Assembly (NCBI GenBank): GCA_934481515.1
Contig: CAKSPO010000006.1
Span: forward strand, 1 to 64,000
Direction: 5' to 3'
DNA length: 64,000 bases
Source: an uncultured Eubacteriales bacterium
GTDB lineage: Bacteria > Bacillota > Clostridia > Oscillospirales > CAG-272
The notes under the pieces were generated by a model. It saw only the letters and a list, made by a program, of their open reading frames with translations. It had not been told where the DNA came from and did not search any database. Numbering within the stretch: the stretch's first letter is position 1; every line of letters begins with the position of its first letter. Of the stretch, positions 24,463 through 32,617 are shown piece after piece. Position numbers and translations under genes: made by a program.

Positions 24463-24508
24463 AAAGGCGGCGTAAAAAACTTATTTTGCGTTTTTTCACG
24501 CCGCCTTT
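24463..24508 (+). terminator. Terminator of the acyl-CoA ligase gene (hairpin of repeated element, copy 2)
   Basis: AAAGGCGGCGT ... ACGCCGCCTTT forms a long stem with T-rich inner arms, 24 bp after the stop codon. Confidence 0.75.
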
Positions 24509-24573
24509 GACATCGAACCCATCGGCAAAGCGCCTGAGATCGCATCATGAATACCAAAAATCCGACCGACATG

Positions 24574-24613
24574 AAAGGGACGGCGAAAAACAAAAGCTTT
24601 TCGCCGTCCCTTT
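24574..24613 (-). terminator. Terminator of the XRE regulator gene
   Basis: AAAGGGACGGCGAAAA ... TTTTCGCCGTCCCTTT makes a 16-bp stem directly beyond the stop codon at 24617; it can act in both directions. Confidence 0.75.
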
Positions 24614-24616
24614 GTT

Positions 24617-25228
24617 TTATTTTTTCTTCCGCCCGATGCCCGACCACAGAAGAATAATCATCTGTCCCGGAACGCCGAGAATATAAATCAGTGCGACATT
24701 GATTCCCGCGACCACAAATGTCAGGTGAATGGCGCACAACAGCGACCACATCAAAAGCGAAATAATCAGAAAATTCCGCTTCTGGTTGAACCATACCGAA
24801 TTGAACACCAACCATACGATCATGGAAACCGGCACCGCGTAAATGAAAGAAAGCCATGCGCCGGGCAGGCTGACCGGTGCGACCGCGAGCACAAAAAAGA
24901 CAAAGGTGGCAATGAGACTCACCAGAAAAATACTGATAAAAGTAATCAGCGTATGTGTCCGAACTTTCGTCTGCCGGACCGGGGCCGGAGGAACCGGCTC
25001 GGAATGCTCCTCGGAGAGGAGATAATCCACCGTGACATGGAACAGCTCCGCAATCTGCTTGAGCACCAGAACGTCCGGCAGGGACTCTCCGCGCTCCCAT
25101 TTGGAAACCGCTTTGTCCGTATAGTTCAGCCGTTCCGCAAGCTCCAGCTGCGTCATGTTGTTGATCCGCCGCAGCTCCGCCAGATTTTTGGCAACCGCCG
25201 ACTTCATGCTCTGCATATCACGATCCAT
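24617..25228 (-). CDS. XRE-family transcriptional regulator with C-terminal membrane domain
   Basis: Residues of about 10-65 form a Cro/CI helix-turn-helix (KNLAELRRINNMTQLELAE, KAVSKWERGESLPDVLVLKQ). The rest is a membrane domain of about four helices (TFISIFLVSLIATFVFFVLA, SFIYAVPVSMIVWLVFN, FLIISLLMWSLLCAIHLTFV, ALIYILGVPGQMIILLW). A membrane-tethered repressor that senses a lipid- or membrane-linked signal is implied. The ATG at 25228 has AGGGGG 6 nt upstream; an ATG at 25234 overlaps that site. It has its own promoter and no obvious target gene. Confidence 0.9.
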   Translation of the reverse strand: MDRDMQSMKSAVAKNLAELRRINNMTQLELAERLNYTDKAVSKWERGESLPDVLVLKQIAELFHVTVDYLLSEEHSEPVPPAPVRQTKVRTHTLITFISIFLVSLIATFVFFVLAVAPVSLPGAWLSFIYAVPVSMIVWLVFNSVWFNQKRNFLIISLLMWSLLCAIHLTFVVAGINVALIYILGVPGQMIILLWSGIGRKKK

Positions 25229-25275
25229 TCCCATCCCCCTTTCCGTCCGAGTACTTCAAAGAAAACTACCGGTTT

Positions 25276-25304
25276 ATTGTACCATACCTGCCGGGAAAAG
25301 TCAA
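25276..25304 (-). promoter_or_regulatory. Promoter of the XRE regulator gene
   Basis: On the minus strand TTGACT (25299-25304) and TACAAT (25276-25281) are 17 bp apart. Confidence 0.7.
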
Positions 25305-25449
25305 GTTCTTTGCTCAAAATTCAAAGTTCCTTCAAAAAACAGTAATTTGTCGAAGCGAAATCCATCGCAGAAACCGAAAAGGAGTTTTGACGCGGGAACC
25401 CGCGACCTTCAAAAAATCGCCCGAAGCGCCGGAAATCTTTCCGAAAGGA

Positions 25450-25478
25450 TTGTTTTTTCCGTGCGGATATGATAGAAT
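25450..25478 (+). promoter_or_regulatory. Possible promoter of the HAD-tldD-tldE operon
   Basis: TTGTTT (25450-25455) and TAGAAT (25473-25478) are 17 bp apart. The -35 is weak, but TGA precedes the -10 as an extended element. Confidence 0.45.
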
Positions 25479-25538
25479 AGAACAATCAGGCAGGAAACGC
25501 CGATAAAAGAACCTTATACCGGAAAGGAACAGCAGCAC

Positions 25539-26195
25539 ATGATTCACGCGGTCTTGTTTGATATGGACGGCACCATTTTCGATACCGAAAAAATTTACCG
25601 GGAATGCTGGACGGGTGCGGCGGCAGAGGTCTGCCCGGACATCGACATCCGGGAGGACATCCCACAGTTTTCCGGAATGATCCGTTCCTCCATCGAGCAG
25701 TATTTCTTCCAAAAATACGGCACGTCGTTTCCGTTCCGGGCGCTTTCCGAGCGACGGCTTTCCCTCATCGACGAGCTGCTCACAAAGGGAATTCCGCTTA
25801 AACCGGGAATCCCTGACGTATTCGACGAGCTGCACCGCATCGACGTTGCGGTCGCGCTGGTTTCCTCTACGGAAAACGGCAGAATCCATCGCTATCTTTC
25901 CGAAACCGGGCTGACTGACCGTTTTGACCTCATCCTCGGCAGCAACGACGTCGCGCACGGAAAGCCCTCGCCGGAGCCGTACCTGACCGCCGCGGAACGC
26001 TTGGGACTTTCCCCGCAGGAATGCGTGGTAGCGGAAGATTCTGCCTCCGGCGTCCGCTCCGGCTTTGCCGCGGGCATGAAGGTGGTCATGGTGCCGGATC
26101 TCCAGCCCTGCACACCGGAATTGCGCCGGATGCTCTGGCACTGTGCGGACTCGCTGAAAACGCTCCCCGCGCTGATCGCCGCGGAGAACGAATAA
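25539..26195 (+). CDS. HAD-family phosphatase (beta-phosphoglucomutase-like subfamily)
   Basis: The 218-residue protein has HAD motif I FDMDGTIFDTEK (nucleophile Asp and acid/base Asp), a helical cap, motif II VSST, the lysine of GKPSPEPYL, and motif IV VVAEDSASGVRSG. It fits the beta-phosphoglucomutase/phosphatase subclass that acts on small sugar phosphates, but no substrate can be named. The ATG at 25539 follows AAAGGAAC. It is followed after 68 bp by tldD on the same strand. Confidence 0.9.
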   Translation: MIHAVLFDMDGTIFDTEKIYRECWTGAAAEVCPDIDIREDIPQFSGMIRSSIEQYFFQKYGTSFPFRALSERRLSLIDELLTKGIPLKPGIPDVFDELHRIDVAVALVSSTENGRIHRYLSETGLTDRFDLILGSNDVAHGKPSPEPYLTAAERLGLSPQECVVAEDSASGVRSGFAAGMKVVMVPDLQPCTPELRRMLWHCADSLKTLPALIAAENE

Positions 26196-26263
26196 ATGCG
26201 GGGTTCCGCAATGGAACCGCCGCTTCGACCGAACCGCCAAATCTCAAAAAAGGAGAACCGAAA

Positions 26264-27643
26264 ATGATTGCAAAAACACTTGCCGAAGAGGTACTTGCCA
26301 TCGCAATGAGCGGCGGCGCCGACTTCGCGGAGCTGTATGCGGAGCTGACCCGCAACAACACCGTCCAGATGATGGACGGAAAAATCGAACGTGCCACCGA
26401 CAATCTGATTTCCGGCGTCGGCATCCGCGCCTTCCGCGGTACCCGCACGGTCTTTGCTTCCACCTCCGACATGACGCCGGACGGTCTGCGCGCCTGTGCA
26501 CGCAACGTTGCCGCCGCCATGGGTGAGGTCGGCGCGGGGCGTCCCGCTCCGCTGACGGAACGGATCTTTCCGAACATTCATCCGGTCCGGATTCTGACGA
26601 CGGACGCGGATGCCCGCCTCCGGGCAGACCTGCTCCGCTCCGGCTGTCTTGCCGCAAAGGAATACAACGATTCCATTTCTCAGGTCACGGGAACCCTTCT
26701 CGGCGTGGATCACACGGTACTGGTTGCCAACACCGAGGGACTTTACGCCACCGACCGCCATGTAAGAACGCGGATGGCAATTTCCGCCGTGGCAAGCGCC
26801 AATGGGGAAAACCAGTCCGGCTCGGATGCTCCGGGTGCCGGTATGGGACTCGAATTCTTTGATACCGTAAATCCGAAGGACATCGGCAGAGAGGCGGCAC
26901 GGCAGGCGCTGGTCAACCTCAGCGCCTCCTACTGCCCTGCCGGAACCATGACCGTCGCCATTGAAAACGGATTCGGCGGCGTAATTTTCCACGAAGCCTG
27001 CGGGCATTCGCTGGAAGCGACCGCGGTCGCCATCGGAGCCTCGCAGATGGCTGGGAAGCTCGGTCAGCAGATTGCCAACCCGAAGGTGACCGCCATCGAC
27101 GACGGAACCATTCCGGGCGCATGGGGATCGGTCAACATGGACGATGAGGGAACCCCGACCCAGCGGAATGTGCTCATCGAAAACGGCATTCTCAAATCCT
27201 ACCTGATCGACCGTCTCGGCTCCCGCCGGATGGGACTTCCCATGACGGGAAGCGCACGCCGTCAGGGCTACGGCTTTGAGGCAACCTCCCGCATGACAAA
27301 CACCTTCATCGCCAACGGGACCGACCGCAACGAAGACATCATCGCCTCCATCGAAAACGGTCTCTACTGCCGCAAAATGGGCGGCGGCTCGGTCAACCCT
27401 CTGACCGGTGCCTTCAATTTTGCCGTCACCGAGGGCTACCTTGTCCGGAACGGAAAAATCTGTGAACCGGTGCGCGGCGCATCGCTGATCGGAACCGGCT
27501 CCGAAATTCTCAAAAACATCGACATGGTCGGTCAGAATCTGGCGCGGGCACAGGGCATGTGCGGCTCCGCCAGCGGAAGCGTTCCGACCGATGTCGGTCA
27601 GCCGCTCATCCGCGTTTCCACAATCGTTGTAGGAGGTCGTTAA
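26264..27643 (+). CDS. tldD: TldD-like metalloprotease subunit
   Basis: The 459-residue protein carries the metal-binding HExxxH motif at residues 243-248 (FHEACGHSLEA), which marks TldD, the catalytic partner of the TldD/TldE heterodimer. Other family features include IDDGTIPGAWGSVNMDDEGT and GGGSVNP. The pair degrades or matures small unfolded peptides; in some bacteria it processes modified peptides. The start is ATG 26264, after AAGGAGA; the open frame continues upstream into the HAD gene but without a plausible start. Only 1 bp separates it from tldE. Confidence 0.95.
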   Translation: MIAKTLAEEVLAIAMSGGADFAELYAELTRNNTVQMMDGKIERATDNLISGVGIRAFRGTRTVFASTSDMTPDGLRACARNVAAAMGEVGAGRPAPLTERIFPNIHPVRILTTDADARLRADLLRSGCLAAKEYNDSISQVTGTLLGVDHTVLVANTEGLYATDRHVRTRMAISAVASANGENQSGSDAPGAGMGLEFFDTVNPKDIGREAARQALVNLSASYCPAGTMTVAIENGFGGVIFHEACGHSLEATAVAIGASQMAGKLGQQIANPKVTAIDDGTIPGAWGSVNMDDEGTPTQRNVLIENGILKSYLIDRLGSRRMGLPMTGSARRQGYGFEATSRMTNTFIANGTDRNEDIIASIENGLYCRKMGGGSVNPLTGAFNFAVTEGYLVRNGKICEPVRGASLIGTGSEILKNIDMVGQNLARAQGMCGSASGSVPTDVGQPLIRVSTIVVGGR

Positions 27644-27644
27644 G

Positions 27645-28988
27645 ATGCAGTTTGAAGAAATGAAGAAAGCTCTTTCCGACGCCGCCGCTCGTGCGGGCGT
27701 GTCGCAGTATGAAATCTATTACCAAAAAGAAGAGGGTATCAGCGCCGAAACCCTGAAAGAAGAAATCAGTGCGTTTTCCTCCTCCGTCTGCGGCGGAATC
27801 TGCTTCCGTTGCATCGTGGACGGAAAAATGGGATATGCCTCCGGGGAACGCATGACCGCCGAAGACGCGGAGGAGATGGTTCGCCGCGCGGTCTCCAATG
27901 CGCACTGTATCGACAGCGAGGACGAGGTTTTCATCTTTGAAGGCTCCCCCTCCTATCAGAAGCTTCCGGAGCGGACGATCGCGCTTGCCGATCCGACAGA
28001 GCTTCGGGACATTGCTCTCCGTCTGCAAAAAGAAACCTATGCAGCCGATCCGCGTGTCTCCGACGGTACACAGAGCACCGTCGGTTCCGTGACCGGAGAG
28101 GTGCACATCTGCAACTCCAACGGCCTCTCCCTTTCCAACCGCACCGGGTGCACCTATGCCTATGCGATGCCGGTCGTCCGGGACGGAGAGGAAGCACAGC
28201 AGGACTATTGCGGCGGGGAAGGAACCTCTTACAATGATTTTGCCGATCTGCCCGCGAGGGCGGTTGCCGGAGCCGTTGCAAAGCTTCATGCCGCACCGGC
28301 AGTCTCCGGAAAATATGACATCGTGATGGACGGCAGACAGTTCCGGAATTTCCTTTCCACCTTCTCCTCCGTCTTTTCCGCAAAGAATGTCCGGATGGGT
28401 CTTTCCCTGCTGGCGGGAAAGGAGGGAACGCAGATCGCCTCTCCCCTTGTGACCGTCACCGACGACCCGATGCGGGAAGGGAGCCTCTTGCAGACCCCGT
28501 TTGACGGAGAAGGCGTCGCAACCTCCCGCCGCAACGTAATCGAAAACGGCGTTCTCAAAACCTTCCTCTACGATCTTTCCACCGCAAAGAAGGCGGGCGT
28601 TGCCTCTACCGGAAACGGTCAGAAAAGCAGCTACGCCGCTCCGGTCACCATCGCTCCCTATCACTTCTCCCTGCAGCCGGGCAAAAAGACCCGTGAGGAG
28701 CTGTTTGAAGCGGTCGGAACCGGAATTTATATCACCGAATGCAAAGGCTTCCATGCCGGAGCCAACGCCGTCACGGGTGACTTCTCCATCGAAAGCGCCG
28801 GGTTCATGATCCGGGACGGAAAGCTTGCGGAAGCAGTCCGCTCGTTCACGGTCGCAGGCAATTTCTTTGACCTGCTCCGGCAGATTGACGGCATCGGAAA
28901 CGAGGTGCGCTGGAGCATCGCGGGTTCCTTCCCGGTGTTCGGCTCTCCCGATGTCCTGATCCGCGGCGCTTCCGTTGCGGGAAAATAA
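27645..28988 (+). CDS. tldE: TldE/PmbA-like protease partner subunit
   Basis: The 447-residue protein is the TldE/PmbA partner: same overall fold as TldD, but without the HExxxH motif. Family patterns include DPTELRDIALRLQ, GYASGERMTAEDAEEMV and ENGVLKTFLYDLSTAKKAG, and a C-terminal block ending in a PDVLIRGASVAGK strand. It has AGGAGG 9 nt before the ATG and is almost certainly cotranslated with tldD. A terminator follows at 29008-29049. No precursor-peptide gene or modification enzyme is seen beside the pair. Confidence 0.95.
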   Translation: MQFEEMKKALSDAAARAGVSQYEIYYQKEEGISAETLKEEISAFSSSVCGGICFRCIVDGKMGYASGERMTAEDAEEMVRRAVSNAHCIDSEDEVFIFEGSPSYQKLPERTIALADPTELRDIALRLQKETYAADPRVSDGTQSTVGSVTGEVHICNSNGLSLSNRTGCTYAYAMPVVRDGEEAQQDYCGGEGTSYNDFADLPARAVAGAVAKLHAAPAVSGKYDIVMDGRQFRNFLSTFSSVFSAKNVRMGLSLLAGKEGTQIASPLVTVTDDPMREGSLLQTPFDGEGVATSRRNVIENGVLKTFLYDLSTAKKAGVASTGNGQKSSYAAPVTIAPYHFSLQPGKKTREELFEAVGTGIYITECKGFHAGANAVTGDFSIESAGFMIRDGKLAEAVRSFTVAGNFFDLLRQIDGIGNEVRWSIAGSFPVFGSPDVLIRGASVAGK

Positions 28989-29007
28989 AATTCCGTCTTC
29001 CGAATCG

Positions 29008-29049
29008 CGCAGCAGAATCCGATTCCAAAAATTCTGCTGCGTCCTTTTA
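29008..29049 (+). terminator. Terminator of the HAD-tldD-tldE operon
   Basis: CGCAGCAGAAT ... ATTCTGCTGCG, a perfect 11-bp stem with 12-nt loop, is followed by TCCTTTTAT. Confidence 0.75.
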
Positions 29050-29080
29050 TCCAACCGTATTCCACCGGAAAGGAGCGTTT

Positions 29081-29740
29081 ATGTCCGCTTCCCTGCCCTA
29101 TACCCATCTGCTTTGGGATTTCAACGGAACCATTCTGGATGATGTTTCTGCCTGCATGCAGGCGGCAAACCTGCTTCTGCAATCGCACGGATTGTCCCCA
29201 ATTGAAACACCGGAGCGTTACCGTGACCTGTTCGGCTTTCCGGTGGAGGACTACTACCGCCGTCTCGGTTTTGATTTTGAAAAGACTCCTTATGCCGACC
29301 TTGCGTCGGAATGGATGCCGGAATACCTGAAAAATGCAGAGCACTGTTCCGCTTATCCGGATATCCCCTTCTGCCTTTCCGCGCTGCAGAAGCGCGGGAT
29401 TCATCAATGGATCCTTTCCGCCACGGAGCAGAGCATCCTCCGACGGCAGGTATCCGCGCTCGGTCTCCTCTCCTTTTTTGACGGATTGTTGGGACTTGGG
29501 GACATTCATGCAAAGAGCAAAACCGAACTCGGTATCCGCTGGCGGCAGGCACATCCAAAGGGGCGCGTGCTGATGCTGGGAGATACCGACCACGACGCGG
29601 AGACCGCGCATGCCATCGGAGCCGACTGCGTTCTCCTTTCCTGCGGTCATCAGGCACGCGCCTTTCTGGAACCCTGCCCCTGTCTCTTCGTCGCCGATTC
29701 CGTGACCGAAGCGCTCCGGGGCGTCGGCTTGATCCCCTGA
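29081..29740 (+). CDS. HAD-family hydrolase (phosphoglycolate phosphatase-like)
   Basis: The 219-residue protein has motif I WDFNGTILDD, a helical cap, motif II SATEQS, a KSKTELGI lysine and motif IV MLGDTDHDAETA. The Asn in place of Asp in DFNGT is seen in some HAD hydrolases of this group. Its nearest type is phosphoglycolate phosphatase (Gph). GGAAAGGAG precedes the ATG at 29081, just after the preceding terminator. I see no separate promoter. Confidence 0.88.
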   Translation: MSASLPYTHLLWDFNGTILDDVSACMQAANLLLQSHGLSPIETPERYRDLFGFPVEDYYRRLGFDFEKTPYADLASEWMPEYLKNAEHCSAYPDIPFCLSALQKRGIHQWILSATEQSILRRQVSALGLLSFFDGLLGLGDIHAKSKTELGIRWRQAHPKGRVLMLGDTDHDAETAHAIGADCVLLSCGHQARAFLEPCPCLFVADSVTEALRGVGLIP

Positions 29741-29874
29741 TTGCACAGCCGTTTTTTCTGAACAGCGGCACTTTCTTCTCAGCCGCCGGGTGCACCGGGG
29801 AATACCAGAACCGTCAGTTTCGCCTTTGATTCCGTCCGTCGGCTTTCAGAATGGATACATTTTCAATAAAACTA

Positions 29875-29903
29875 TTTACATCCGGAAAAAGATGTGGTAT
29901 AAT
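29875..29903 (+). promoter_or_regulatory. Promoter of the GT2 glycosyltransferase gene
   Basis: TTTACA (29875-29880) and TATAAT (29898-29903) are 17 bp apart with TGG before the -10. A leader of about 250 nt (29904-30154) follows; no known riboswitch could be recognised in it. Confidence 0.7.
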
Positions 29904-30154
29904 ACGCACAAGAAGGCTTTTCTCTTTGCAGGGAAACACCTCTTTGCCGCTGACCGTGCACCACAGGCTTTCGAGCCGCCGCAAAGCAAAAAACTTTGGT
30001 GAAAAAGCTTTCCTCCCGAAAAAAGTCTCCGCACACCCGTTTTCCCCCGTACCGGCACGGCAAAGAACCATTGCAGCCGATTCGGGATAAAACTTCCGCT
30101 CCCCCCCTTCCGTCTCTCCGGGACGGGTACTCCTATGAAAAAACCGAGGTTTTT

Positions 30155-31513
30155 ATGAACTATCTGGACACTGTGAAAATACTGATTACCGTAATGTACG
30201 GAATCATGACACTTCTGACCATTCATTTTCTGTTCTTCGCGGTCGTCGGTGTTTTCAAAAAGAAAAAATTCCCGCACACCGATCAGAAGCTGAAATACGG
30301 AATCATCATTCCTGCGCGGAACGAGGAAGCCGTCGTCCGCGGACTCATCGAAAGCGTGCAGAAAAACGAATATCCGCAGGACAAGCTCCATATTTTTGTC
30401 ATCGCGCACAACTGTACCGACCGCACCGCCGAGATCGCGCGGGAAGCGGGTGCAACGGTCTATGAATACAACAATCCGAACGAGTGCACCATGGGATATG
30501 CCTTCCGCTATCTGTTCGACCGTATCCGCGAGGACTACGGCGTGGAAAATTACGACGGCTTTTTTCTCTTCAATGCGGACAACATTCTGGACAAGCACTA
30601 TTTTGACAAGATGAATGATGCCTTCGTCGCCTGCGACCGCAAGAGCGTCATTACCTCGTTCCGCAACTCCAAAAACTTCGGCTCCAATGTCATGTCTGCG
30701 CTCTACGGGCTGTATTTTGCCTACGGATGCCGCTATGAAAGCCGCGGCAGAACGGTTCTCGGCTGTTCCACACGCGTACAGGGAACCGGATATGTCATCA
30801 ATTCCGACATCGTAAAGGGCGGTTGGAAATATGTGACGCTCACGGAGGACTGGGAATTCACCGCAGACCAGCTCCTGCAGGGAACCAAGATTGTTTTCTG
30901 CGATGACGCGGTATTCTATGACGAACAGCCCACCGGATTCAAGGTCATGTGGCGCCAGCGTGTCAGATGGGCGAAGGGACACCTTCTGGTCTGCATTTCC
31001 CGGCTGAAGGATCTGCTCCGGGCGCTCTTCACTCCGGCTTCCAAAGGAGGAAGCCGCCAGAAATTTTCCATCTATGACATTTCCGTCAACATCCTTCCCG
31101 TCTGCATCATCAGTGCCGGCATCTTCCTGATTCAGATCATCCTGCACGCACTTGCGTTTTTCATCGTCTACCATTGCGACCTGCCGCAGCTCTGGATTGA
31201 CTTTCAGAATTGGCTGAGCTGGGATCTGGGCGTCCTCCTCTTCTCCTGTGTTCCGATGGTCTTTGCCACGGCATTGATTTATATTCTGGAGCGGAAAAGA
31301 TTCCCGAAGGTCAGCCTGCCGATCAAAATCCTTTCCTGCCTGCTCTGGCCGGCGTTCCTGTTCCTTTCCGTCCCGATGGAGGTGGTCGCGCTCTTCTCCA
31401 GGAACCTCGGATGGAAGCCCATTCCCCACTCCGACACCACCGATTTCGACACACTGAACGCGGCGCACGCGCAAGCCGAGCAAAGCGCGGAGAATCCGTC
31501 GGAAAATCTTTGA
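30155..31513 (+). CDS. Family 2 glycosyltransferase, membrane-bound
   Basis: The 453-residue protein has an N-terminal membrane helix (about residues 8-32) and a GT-A domain with IIIPARNEEAVV, VIAHNCTDRTAEIA and the DxD-like FNADNILD. The processive-type motifs TEDWEFT and QRVRWAKGH follow, then three to four C-terminal membrane helices. This matches membrane polysaccharide synthases or dolichol/undecaprenol-type transferases of family GT2. The start ATG 30155 lies 4 nt after GAGGT and begins the predicted membrane helix. The gene is followed by a sugar-isomerase-like gene. The product (exopolysaccharide or glycolipid) is not determinable. Confidence 0.92.
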   Translation: MNYLDTVKILITVMYGIMTLLTIHFLFFAVVGVFKKKKFPHTDQKLKYGIIIPARNEEAVVRGLIESVQKNEYPQDKLHIFVIAHNCTDRTAEIAREAGATVYEYNNPNECTMGYAFRYLFDRIREDYGVENYDGFFLFNADNILDKHYFDKMNDAFVACDRKSVITSFRNSKNFGSNVMSALYGLYFAYGCRYESRGRTVLGCSTRVQGTGYVINSDIVKGGWKYVTLTEDWEFTADQLLQGTKIVFCDDAVFYDEQPTGFKVMWRQRVRWAKGHLLVCISRLKDLLRALFTPASKGGSRQKFSIYDISVNILPVCIISAGIFLIQIILHALAFFIVYHCDLPQLWIDFQNWLSWDLGVLLFSCVPMVFATALIYILERKRFPKVSLPIKILSCLLWPAFLFLSVPMEVVALFSRNLGWKPIPHSDTTDFDTLNAAHAQAEQSAENPSENL

Positions 31514-31660
31514 ATTGACCTCTGCTTCTTTTCCTTTCTTCGGAAAAAATCCCGGAGAGATGTGAAACAGACCCGGGTTCCGGGCAAAAACAAAAGATGG
31601 ATTTGCCTGCAAACAAACCCGGCAGAATGCATGCTTTTTTGGAAGGAAACCAAAAATTCG

Positions 31661-32482
31661 ATGAGAAAGCTGATACTTGGTTGCGGAAAAGCTCCGGAAA
31701 CCCTGAAAAATGTCCGCCGTACGGGGTGGGACGGTGTTTTTTTCGGCTATGAAAACGCAGAAATATTGCAAAACGCCGCAGCTGCCGCAACGCGGGAAAA
31801 CCTGATTGTTCACTCTGTCCACGCGCCATTCACGGGTATTTGGAGGCTGTGGGAGGACGAACGGGAGGGTGGCGCGGAGGAGTTGCAGACACAGATCGCC
31901 TGTATCCGTGCCGCGGCAGGCATCGGTGTGGATTTGGTCATCCTGCACGCGATCATCGGTATGGAGCGCTCGACACCGACCCTGCTTGGTGTCGAGCGCT
32001 TCGGAGAAATCCTCCGTGCGGCAAAAAAAGAGGGTGTTCGTCTTGCGCTGGAAAACACCGAGGGGGAGCCGTATCTTGCCGCTTTGATGCAGGCATACGG
32101 CGATGACCCCGCAGTCGGCTTCTGCATCGATACAGGGCATGAACTGTGCTACAATCATGCACAGGATATGATCGGAAAATACGGGAAGAAAAAAGTGTTC
32201 GAAACCCACCTCAATGACAACATGGGCATGACCGGCGAAAAGCCGACATGGCTGGATGACGCGCATATGCTCCCGTTTGATGGTATCGCAGATTGGGACG
32301 GCATTGCGGCACGGCTGAAGAAAGCGGATTTTTGCGGCGACCTGGTCTTTGAACTGAATCAGGGAAACCGTCCCGAACGACACACAAATGACCGCTACAT
32401 TTCTCTTTCGCAACCGGAATATTTCAGGCTCGCACATGAACGCGCAATCCGTTTTGCGGAGTTGATGAGCAAAGCCGACTGA
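31661..32482 (+). CDS. Sugar phosphate isomerase/epimerase-like TIM-barrel protein
   Basis: The 273-residue protein follows the xylose-isomerase-like barrel plan: LILGCGK, a WDGVFFGYENAE strand, VHSVHAPFTG, VILHAIIG, LALENTEG, FCIDTGHE, ETHLNDNM and LVFELNQG. The His, Glu and Asp residues in these strands are the probable metal ligands. It is only distantly similar to 9931-10716. The ATG at 31661 begins the first strand, although the nearest site (GGAAGG) is 14 nt away. Substrate unknown. Confidence 0.85.
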   Translation: MRKLILGCGKAPETLKNVRRTGWDGVFFGYENAEILQNAAAAATRENLIVHSVHAPFTGIWRLWEDEREGGAEELQTQIACIRAAAGIGVDLVILHAIIGMERSTPTLLGVERFGEILRAAKKEGVRLALENTEGEPYLAALMQAYGDDPAVGFCIDTGHELCYNHAQDMIGKYGKKKVFETHLNDNMGMTGEKPTWLDDAHMLPFDGIADWDGIAARLKKADFCGDLVFELNQGNRPERHTNDRYISLSQPEYFRLAHERAIRFAELMSKAD

Positions 32483-32571
32483 AAAAAACACGATACGCTT
32501 TTTCGATGACAGGTTCAACCGCAACATTTTCTATGGTGTCCGGTGTGATCCTCCGATAAAGCAGATGAAAA

Positions 32572-32608
32572 CGGCGGCGGATCCTTCTGCGCAAGGATTC
32601 CGCCGCCG
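32572..32608. terminator. Bidirectional terminator between convergent genes
   Basis: CGGCGGCGGATCCTT pairs with AAGGATTCCGCCGCCG (one bulge). T-rich tracts lie on both sides. Confidence 0.8.
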
Positions 32609-32617
32609 CTTTCGTTT

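Larger units (their letters stand above)
24463..24613. repeat. Two-hairpin intergenic element, copy 2
   Basis: The 151-bp element has hairpins 24463-24508 and 24574-24613 around a linker. Its reverse complement aligns with 5813-5962 through both hairpins and the linker (for example GGTC, ATGA, GCAATCT/GCGATCT and CCGATGCCAAAGGCGG/TCGATGTCAAAGGCGG). As in copy 1, it fills a convergent gap. Confidence 0.6.

Noticed and set aside
25250..29080. RiPP precursor gene near TldD/TldE
   Set aside because: No short open frame with a site and leader-peptide pattern was found in the gaps.
29904..30154. Cyclic-di-GMP riboswitch in the glycosyltransferase leader
   Set aside because: Only isolated words such as GCAAAG were seen; the conserved core and tetraloop receptor are not present.
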